A stretch of 6,516 nucleotides of DNA from Candidatus Dormiibacterota bacterium (GTDB lineage: Bacteria > Chloroflexota > Dormibacteria > Aeolococcales > Aeolococcaceae), in NCBI GenBank assembly GCA_955651875.1, contig CATPAP010000011.1, forward strand, positions 1 through 6,516. Direction: 5' to 3'. The notes below the pieces were generated by a model. It was given only the letters and a program-made list of their open reading frames with translations, ran no database searches and was not told where the DNA came from. The translations under genes and the position numbers were made by a program. Positions 1 to 3,990 of this stretch are shown one piece after another. Position 1 is the first letter of the stretch. Every line of letters begins with the position of its first letter.

Positions 1-5
1 CGGGC

Positions 6-302
6 GTGATGAAGGGGTTCCGCCGCGCTCAGCTGCGCGGTTCCGAGGAGCTGTTCCGTCCCACCGATGACCCCCCCGTCAAACAGGAGGTGATGGCCGT
101 CGACGTCCCCGCCGAGGTGCGGCCGGTGCCCGCCTCGCCCGGCCATGAGCAGCGTTCGGTGCGCCTCGGCAACGACGAGATCGAGCTGCTGGCCGATGCG
201 GTCCAGCACCTCAAGTTCCCCCACCAGCAGAGCGGTCGGCCCTCGATGGAACGGTTCGAGCAGCTCGAAGCGCTGCGGCAAAAGCTTCTCCACAACCTCT
301 GA
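6..302 (+). CDS. Small uncharacterised protein with FRPT motif
   Basis: Encodes a 98-residue protein from GTG at 6, or 97 residues from the adjacent ATG at 9. The window edge hides any ribosome binding site, so the start is undecided and could lie further upstream. I do not recognise a named family. The N-terminus is basic and ends in an ELFRPT motif (about residues 15-20). A proline- and charge-rich linker follows (about 21-48). The C-terminal half (about 50-98) looks helical, with an acidic LGNDEIELLADAVQ stretch and a second charged helix ending in LEALRQKLLHNL. There is no signal peptide or membrane segment, so it is probably cytoplasmic. Third codon positions are strongly G/C, which supports real coding. 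It ends four bases before the next gene, suggesting co-transcription. Small actinobacterial proteins with a similar FRPT-containing start exist to my recollection, but I cannot assign a role. Confidence 0.6.
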   Translation: MMKGFRRAQLRGSEELFRPTDDPPVKQEVMAVDVPAEVRPVPASPGHEQRSVRLGNDEIELLADAVQHLKFPHQQSGRPSMERFEQLEALRQKLLHNL

Positions 303-306
303 GCGC

Positions 307-660
307 GTGGACACGGGGGAAACGCTGCGCGTCGAGTCGGTGGAGGAATGGCGGCGCTGGCTCGCCGAGCACCACGCCGATCGTCGTGAGATCTGGCTGG
401 TCACCGATCGCAAGGGACCCGGCCGGCGCACGCCGGAGTACCCCGACGTTCTCGACGAGGCCATCTGTCACGGCTGGATTGACGGGCTCGTCCGCCGCCG
501 CGACGCGCACAGCTATCTGATGCGCTGGACGCCCCGACGCCGTGGGGGCAACTGGACAGCGGCCAACCGCGCCCGGGCCCTCCGGCTCGCCGCGGCCGGC
601 CGCATGACCGACGGCGGGCTCGCCAGCCTCCCCAACGACCTTCGCGCAGAGCTCGGGTAG
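307..660 (+). CDS. YdeI/OmdA-like protein, short form
   Basis: A 117-residue protein resembling the N-terminal part of the YdeI/OmpD-associated family. Visible family signatures are the EEWRRWLAEHH start (residues 13-23), IWLVTDRK (29-36), EAICHGWIDG (51-60), the TPRRRGGNW motif (75-83), and a helix leading to GRMTDGGLA (98-106). In enterobacteria, YdeI is linked to resistance to cationic antimicrobial peptides; the role in high-GC Gram-positives is not established. Typical members run to roughly 190 residues and end in a C-terminal OmdA region. Here a TAG stops the protein right after the NDLRAELG segment, so that region is absent. I see no clear remnant of it in the other frames downstream. 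The GTG at 307 was chosen because it lies four bases after the preceding stop and just before the conserved start of the domain. No good Shine-Dalgarno sequence is present, so translational coupling to the upstream gene is likely. It may be a natural short form or a truncated gene. Confidence 0.8.
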   Translation: MDTGETLRVESVEEWRRWLAEHHADRREIWLVTDRKGPGRRTPEYPDVLDEAICHGWIDGLVRRRDAHSYLMRWTPRRRGGNWTAANRARALRLAAAGRMTDGGLASLPNDLRAELG

Positions 661-699
661 CCCACCGCCCCGTGGGGATGCCGTGGCTCGAGGCAACGC

Positions 700-729
700 T
701 TGACACGAGCTGATCGGTCAATCAATAAT
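700..729 (+). promoter_or_regulatory. Probable promoter of the TetR gene, leaderless
   Basis: A consensus -35 box, TTGACA, lies at 700-705. After an 18-base spacer comes AATAAT at 724-729, five of six matches to the -10 consensus. Only eight bases separate the -10 from the ATG at 738, so transcription would start at or within two or three bases of that ATG. No Shine-Dalgarno sequence precedes the ATG. Together these indicate a leaderless messenger. The repressor-like dyad at 711-727 fills the spacer and overlaps the -10, which fits autorepression. Confidence 0.7.
711..727 (+). promoter_or_regulatory. Candidate TetR operator, copy 1
   Basis: The sequence TGATCGGTCAATCAATA contains the inverted repeat TGAT-N6-ATCA (711-724). 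It matches a second site at 1336-1352 at 15 of 17 positions. It sits between the -35 and -10 boxes of the probable promoter of the TetR gene, so a bound repressor would block RNA polymerase. Assignment to the adjacent regulator is an inference from position and from the repeated sequence. Confidence 0.7.
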
Positions 730-737
730 ACTCCTAG

Positions 738-1313
738 ATGAGCACCGCCGCAGCGCGCAGAGCATCGAGCGCCCGCCCCCGCCTGAGTGCGGATGAGCGT
801 CGCGAGCAGGTGATCGCAGCCGCGATCAGGGAGTTCGCGGAGCAGGGATACCAGGCGGCGAGCACGGCCGCCATCGCCCGCCGCGCGGGCATCTCCCAGC
901 CCTACATCTACGCGCTGTTCCCCAGCAAGCAGGACCTCTTCATCGCCGTCCACGACCAGGTGATGGAGGGCATCCGGCGGACCTTCGAGAAGGCGGCGTC
1001 GGGCGGCTCGACGCCCGAGGAGAAGCTGGATCGCATGGGCCATGTGTACCCGATACTCATCGCCGATCGCTACGTCCTGCTCGCGCAGCTGCAGACGTAC
1101 GCCACCGGCGATCCGGTCATCCAGGCCCACGCCTCGCGCCGCTACCGCCAGCTCTACGACGAGGTGGTGCGCCTCTCCGGAGCGCCTCCCCTGCGAGTGT
1201 CGCTGTTCTTCGCGTGCGGCATGCTCGCCAACGTCACCACCGCCCTCGGTCTCCAGGAGATCTGTGCGCCGCTCTTCAACGCGTCGCTCTCCAGTGTCGC
1301 GCCCACCGCGTAG
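738..1313 (+). CDS. TetR-family transcriptional repressor
   Basis: A 191-residue regulator of usual TetR length. The N-terminal DNA-binding domain spans about residues 18-66: a helix beginning near ERREQVIAAAIREFAEQGY, then TAAIARRAGIS, and the recognition helix and following turn QPYIYALFPSKQDLF (54-68). This is the classic TetR helix-turn-helix pattern. The rest (about 70-191) is a divergent, mainly helical ligand-binding and dimerisation domain, so the ligand cannot be named. The ATG at 738 is preferred because the N-terminus matches family length and a strong promoter ends eight bases upstream; there is no Shine-Dalgarno sequence. The gene lies 51 bases before a DHA2 exporter on the same strand, and both carry the same operator-like 17-mer upstream. 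The likely job is to repress itself and the exporter until an exported or toxic compound binds. Confidence 0.93.
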   Translation: MSTAAARRASSARPRLSADERREQVIAAAIREFAEQGYQAASTAAIARRAGISQPYIYALFPSKQDLFIAVHDQVMEGIRRTFEKAASGGSTPEEKLDRMGHVYPILIADRYVLLAQLQTYATGDPVIQAHASRRYRQLYDEVVRLSGAPPLRVSLFFACGMLANVTTALGLQEICAPLFNASLSSVAPTA

Positions 1314-1314
1314 G

Positions 1315-1324
1315 AAAAATTTTT
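1315..1324. promoter_or_regulatory. A5T5 tract ahead of the exporter gene
   Basis: A perfect AAAAATTTTT palindrome stands out in this GC-rich window, starting two bases after the TetR stop. It is followed by TTGCCC (1323-1328), a weak -35 candidate that overlaps its last two bases. It could serve as an AT-rich upstream element or bend for an exporter promoter. No convincing -10 box is seen, and the exporter may also be read through from the TetR promoter. Confidence 0.35.
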
Positions 1325-1335
1325 GCCCGAACAAG

Positions 1336-1352
1336 TGATCGGTTCATCAATA
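1336..1352 (+). promoter_or_regulatory. Candidate TetR operator, copy 2
   Basis: TGATCGGTTCATCAATA carries the same TGAT-N6-ATCA dyad as the site at 711-727 and differs from it only at two bases in the centre. It ends at the first base of the exporter's AAGGAG ribosome binding site (1352-1357). Bound repressor would therefore sit on or just after the exporter promoter. The close match between two otherwise unrelated intergenic sequences is the main evidence. Confidence 0.7.
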
Positions 1353-1357
1353 AGGAG
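1352..1357 (+). promoter_or_regulatory. Ribosome binding site of the MFS gene
   Basis: AAGGAG lies seven bases before the ATG at 1365. It decides the start against an in-frame upstream start at 1323 (TTG), which would lie before the operator and add fourteen residues without the character of a membrane protein. Confidence 0.8.
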
Positions 1358-1364
1358 CAAGATC

Positions 1365-2786
1365 ATGGCATCCCCGCGACGCACCGGCTGGACTCTGGCG
1401 CTGGTCTCGGCAGCGCTTTTCATGGTCACCCTCGACAACCTCGTCGTCACCACTGCGTTGCCCAGCATTCATCGCGAGCTGGGTGGCGGCATCGACAGCC
1501 TCGAGTGGACCGTCAACGCCTACACCCTCAGCTTCGCGGTGCTGCTGCTCACCGGCGCGGCCCTGGGCGACCGCTTCGGGCGCCGCAGGATGTTCAGCGT
1601 CGGGCTGGCGGTGTTCACGGTCGGTTCGGCGGCGGCGGCGCTGGCCCCGAGCATCGGGGCGCTCGTCGCCGCCAGGGCGCTACAGGGCGCCGGCGGGGCG
1701 CTGGTCACACCGCTGACGCTCACGCTCCTTTCCGAGGCGTTTCCCGCCGGGCGCCGCGGCGTGGCCCTGGGTATCTGGTCGGGGATCAGCGGGCTCGGCG
1801 TGGCGCTGGGACCGGTCATCGGCGGGGCCGTCGTCAACGGCATCTCCTGGCACTGGATCTTCTGGCTCAACGTACCCATCGGCCTGGTGGTCGCGCCGCT
1901 CGCACGACTTCGCCTGATCGAGAGCCGCGGCCTCGCCGGCCGGGTCGATCTCCGGGGCCTGGTGCTCGCCAGCAGCGGTCTCTTCGGCGTCGTGTTCGGG
2001 CTGGTGCGCGCCAACGCGCTGGGTTGGACCAGCGCCACCGTGCTCACCTCGTTGGTTGGCGGCGCCAGCCTCGTGGCTGTGTTCGGCTGGTGGGAGACGC
2101 GAGCGGCGGCCCCCATGCTGCCGCTGCGCTTCTTCCGCAGCCGCGCATTCACGGCGACCAACGCGGTGTCACTCGCCATGTACTTCGGGATGTTCGGGTC
2201 GATCTTCCTGCTCGCCCAGTTCTTCCAGATCGTGCAGCACTACTCTCCGCTGCAGGCAGGTCTGCGCACTCTTCCGTGGACGGGCATGCCAATGATCGTC
2301 GCGCCGATCGCGGGCGTTCTCTCGGACCGCATCGGCAGCCGTCCGCTGATGTTCTCGGGGCTGGCGCTGCAGTCGGCGGCGCTGGCATGGCTGGTCGGCG
2401 TGCTCGCCCCAGGCACGCCGTACTCGTCGTTTGTCGGACCCTTCGTGCTGGCCGGCACGGGCATGGCGCTGGTGTTCGCGCCCGCGGCCAACGCCGTCCT
2501 GTCGTCGGTTCGCGCCAGCGAGGCGGGGCAGGCGTCCGGCGCCACCAATGCGATCCGCGAGTTGGGCGGCGTCCTCGGCATCGCTGTCCTTGCCTCGGTC
2601 TTCACCGCGGCCGGCGGTTACGCCAGCCCGACCCTGTTCGTGGCCGGCCTGCGTCCCGCCGCGGTGGTCGGTGCGGCCGTCCTCGGCGCAGGCGCGCTTG
2701 CTGCGCTCGCCGTCCCTCGGCTGCGCCACCGTGGTGCGTCAAGCCAGGAGGACGCTGCGCCCGCTGCGGCGAGAGCCGCCGCCTGA
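1365..2786 (+). CDS. DHA2-family MFS drug exporter (EmrB/QacA type)
   Basis: A 473-residue integral membrane transporter of the major facilitator superfamily, drug:H+ antiporter-2 group, expected to have 14 helices. Signatures in order: helix 1 with motif D1, LDNLVVTTALPSI (23-35); WTVNAYTL (48-55); motif A, GDRFGRRR (68-75); motif B region, RALQGAGGA (104-112); motif C, GLGVALGPVIGG (143-154); HWIFWLNVPIG (163-173), typical of DHA2; a second motif-A-like GVLSDRIGSRP (317-327); and GQASGATNAIRELGG (388-402), the conserved late segment of this group. The tail after about residue 452 is short, polar and alanine-rich. The substrate cannot be read from sequence; relatives export cationic drugs, dyes or natural products using the proton gradient. 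The gene follows the TetR regulator and shares its operator-like site, making a standard inducible efflux pair. It ends 14 bases from the converging acyl-CoA synthetase remnant. Confidence 0.95.
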   Translation: MASPRRTGWTLALVSAALFMVTLDNLVVTTALPSIHRELGGGIDSLEWTVNAYTLSFAVLLLTGAALGDRFGRRRMFSVGLAVFTVGSAAAALAPSIGALVAARALQGAGGALVTPLTLTLLSEAFPAGRRGVALGIWSGISGLGVALGPVIGGAVVNGISWHWIFWLNVPIGLVVAPLARLRLIESRGLAGRVDLRGLVLASSGLFGVVFGLVRANALGWTSATVLTSLVGGASLVAVFGWWETRAAAPMLPLRFFRSRAFTATNAVSLAMYFGMFGSIFLLAQFFQIVQHYSPLQAGLRTLPWTGMPMIVAPIAGVLSDRIGSRPLMFSGLALQSAALAWLVGVLAPGTPYSSFVGPFVLAGTGMALVFAPAANAVLSSVRASEAGQASGATNAIRELGGVLGIAVLASVFTAAGGYASPTLFVAGLRPAAVVGAAVLGAGALAALAVPRLRHRGASSQEDAAPAAARAAA

Positions 2787-2807
2787 GAGGTGAACGCCGA
2801 TCAGGCG
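2780..2807. repeat. Inverted repeat spanning two converging stop codons
   Basis: CGCCTGA (2780-2786) and TCAGGCG (2801-2807) are perfect 7-base inverted arms around a 14-base loop. The MFS stop (TGA) ends one arm, and the stop of the minus-strand remnant begins the other. A competing hairpin, ACGCC-GATCA-GGCGT, occupies 2794-2808. Neither is followed by a U-tract in either direction. It could act as a weak two-way terminator, but chance pairing in GC-rich DNA is possible. Confidence 0.3.
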
Positions 2808-3535
2808 TCGCGCTGGTACAGCGCCTCGATCTGATCGGCGTACTTCTCAATCACCACCTTGCGCTTCCCCTTCATGGTCGGCGTCAACTCCACGCCCGGC
2901 GTGAAGTCGCGCGCGATGATCGCGAACCGTTTGACCTGCTCGACCCCACTGAGCGTGGCGTTGACCGAGTCGACATGCGCCTGCAGCTCCCCGCGCACGG
3001 CGGGGTGCGCCGCGAGCTGCTCGAGATCCTCGGGCCGCCAGCCACGCTCCCGCGCGATCGCGGGGGCCTCCTCGGGATCGAGGGTGAGCAGCGCGCTCAT
3101 GAAGGGGCGCCGGTCCCCGATGGCGACGGCGTGCCCGATCAGCCGATGGGTGCTCACCGCGGATTCGATGGTCCCCGGCGAGATGTTCTTGCCGCCGGCG
3201 GTTGGCCTCTGAGTGATTGAGCACGTACTGCGCCTGGTCGGCGCTCAGTGTTTGGTAGACCGGCACGGGCCGGCCCCGGATCATGAGGACAGCCGCGTCG
3301 GCGGTGTGCCACTCTGCCCTGTTGTTCGCCCAGATGGCGACGTGGTCCCCCACACCGATGCCCTCGTCGATCAGGAAGGAGGCAATGCGCCGCGCCCCTC
3401 CCCGAACTGTCCCCAGGTGATGGAGATCCAGCGTTCCCCGGTCCGCGTATAGAGGGCGGGCAGGTCCGCCCGCCCGCGGATCTGGGCGAGCAGGTGCGCG
3501 ACCAGGGTCAGCGGCTCGCTGCTGGGCGCAGGCAC
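2801..3535 (-). pseudogene. Long-chain acyl-CoA synthetase remnant (FadD15-like)
   Basis: Three out-of-step pieces of one AMP-forming long-chain fatty acid CoA ligase are visible. The N-terminal piece runs from a GTG at 3535 and reads LTLVAHLLAQIRGRADLPAL, then WISITWGQFGE. Near the C-rich run at 3395-3403 the frame slips by one base. The second piece reads IASFLIDEGIGVGDHVAIW and ends at QYVLNHSEA near 3210. It then jumps directly into TAGGKNISPGTIES, again in another frame, and continues through LIGHAVAIGDRRPFMSALLTL to the C-terminal hallmark LTPTMKGKRKVV. Family members have about 600 residues, so roughly 350 residues (about 1 kb) are missing. The missing part includes the ATP-binding STSGTTG-type loop and the other core adenylation motifs. 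The product cannot be an active ligase. A C-terminal fragment of 118 residues could start at an ATG at 3157, but I doubt it is a functional gene. Confidence 0.85.
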
Positions 3536-3635
3536 CCGGGCGCGACCGCGGCTTCGCTGGTCATGGACGCGCAGAATGGCACCAGTTCACGCAGCGGGCC
3601 GAGCGGCCGTGCCCGCGTCGACCGCGGCCAATCCT

Positions 3636-3642
3636 GGAGGAG
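3636..3642 (+). promoter_or_regulatory. Strong ribosome binding site before a non-AUG start
   Basis: GGAGGAG, within GGAGGAGAT, matches the extended anti-Shine-Dalgarno complement (GGAGGTGAT) at eight of nine bases. It is placed eight bases before CTG 3651, where homology puts the start of the DUF503 protein. No ATG, GTG or TTG lies at a suitable distance. Confidence 0.65.
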
Positions 3643-3650
3643 ATACGACC

Positions 3651-3938
3651 CTGGTCATCGGCACCCTGCAGGTCACCGTCCAGGTTCCGGAGAGCCGGTC
3701 GCTAAAGGACAAGCGCATGGTGATCCGCTCGATCACCAGCCGCGTCCGGCAGACCTTCGCGGTGGCGGTCGCGGAGGTGGGGGCGCAGGACACGTGGCAG
3801 ACCGCCGTCGTCGGGGTCGCCTGCGTGAGCAACAGCGCGCGCCACGCCGACGAAGTGTGCCAGAAGGTTCTCGCCTACATCGAGAACGACGCCGACGGCG
3901 TGGTCAGCGGCTCGCACTTCGAGCTGATCCACCTGTAA
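3651..3938 (+). CDS. DUF503 / YlxP-like protein
   Basis: A 95-residue protein of the DUF503 (YlxP) family, usual length about 90-95. Family features are the start VIGTLQVTVQVPESRSLKDKR (2-22, split here by eye), the AVAEVGAQDTWQ segment (39-50), AVVGVACVSNSARHADEV (52-69), and a final strand HFELIHL. In most bacteria ylxP lies in the nusA-infB-rbfA region, and the protein is thought to act in ribosome maturation or another RNA-related step; the exact role is unsettled. The start is unusual. CTG at 3651 follows GGAGGAG by eight bases and gives exactly the family N-terminus. An in-frame ACG at 3645 is too close to the Shine-Dalgarno. An in-frame ATG at 3576 and GTG at 3609 would add 25 and 14 unconserved residues, and neither has a ribosome binding site. 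A sequence error at the start codon is possible. The gene is 51 bases upstream of the helicase on the same strand; the neighbours usual for ylxP are not present. Confidence 0.88.
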   Translation: MVIGTLQVTVQVPESRSLKDKRMVIRSITSRVRQTFAVAVAEVGAQDTWQTAVVGVACVSNSARHADEVCQKVLAYIENDADGVVSGSHFELIHL

Positions 3939-3977
3939 GGCGCTCGCCACCCGGTCGCGTCCGGAGCGTCGCTCACC

Positions 3978-3990
3978 GAGAATGCAGGCA
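3978..3990 (+). promoter_or_regulatory. Possible -10 box of a leaderless helicase transcript
   Basis: GAGAAT (3978-3983) matches the -10 consensus at four of six bases and ends six bases before the helicase ATG at 3990. No Shine-Dalgarno sequence is seen upstream of that ATG. This resembles the leaderless arrangement of the TetR gene, but no -35 box is recognisable, so the call is weak. Read-through from the DUF503 gene is the alternative. Confidence 0.3.

Noticed and set aside
513..1334. A 273-codon minus-strand open frame opposite the YdeI-like and tetR genes
   Set aside because: It crosses a strong plus-strand promoter and two supported genes, and its composition is that of an antisense shadow.
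2829..2856. Third copy of the operator half-site (CTGATCGG followed later by CAATCA)
   Set aside because: The spacing does not match the 711 and 1336 sites and it lies within coding sequence of the acyl-CoA synthetase remnant; likely chance.
1214..3220. A 668-codon open frame on the plus strand overlapping the tetR end, the exporter and the acyl-CoA synthetase remnant
   Set aside because: Its product is Arg/Gly/Pro/His-rich low-complexity sequence, it overlaps a clear MFS gene in another frame, and its later part is antisense to the acyl-CoA synthetase remnant.
3939..3970. Possible terminator after the DUF503 gene (CGCTC at 3941 pairing with GAGCG at 3964)
   Set aside because: Only five base pairs around a long loop and no U-tract; not distinguishable from chance.
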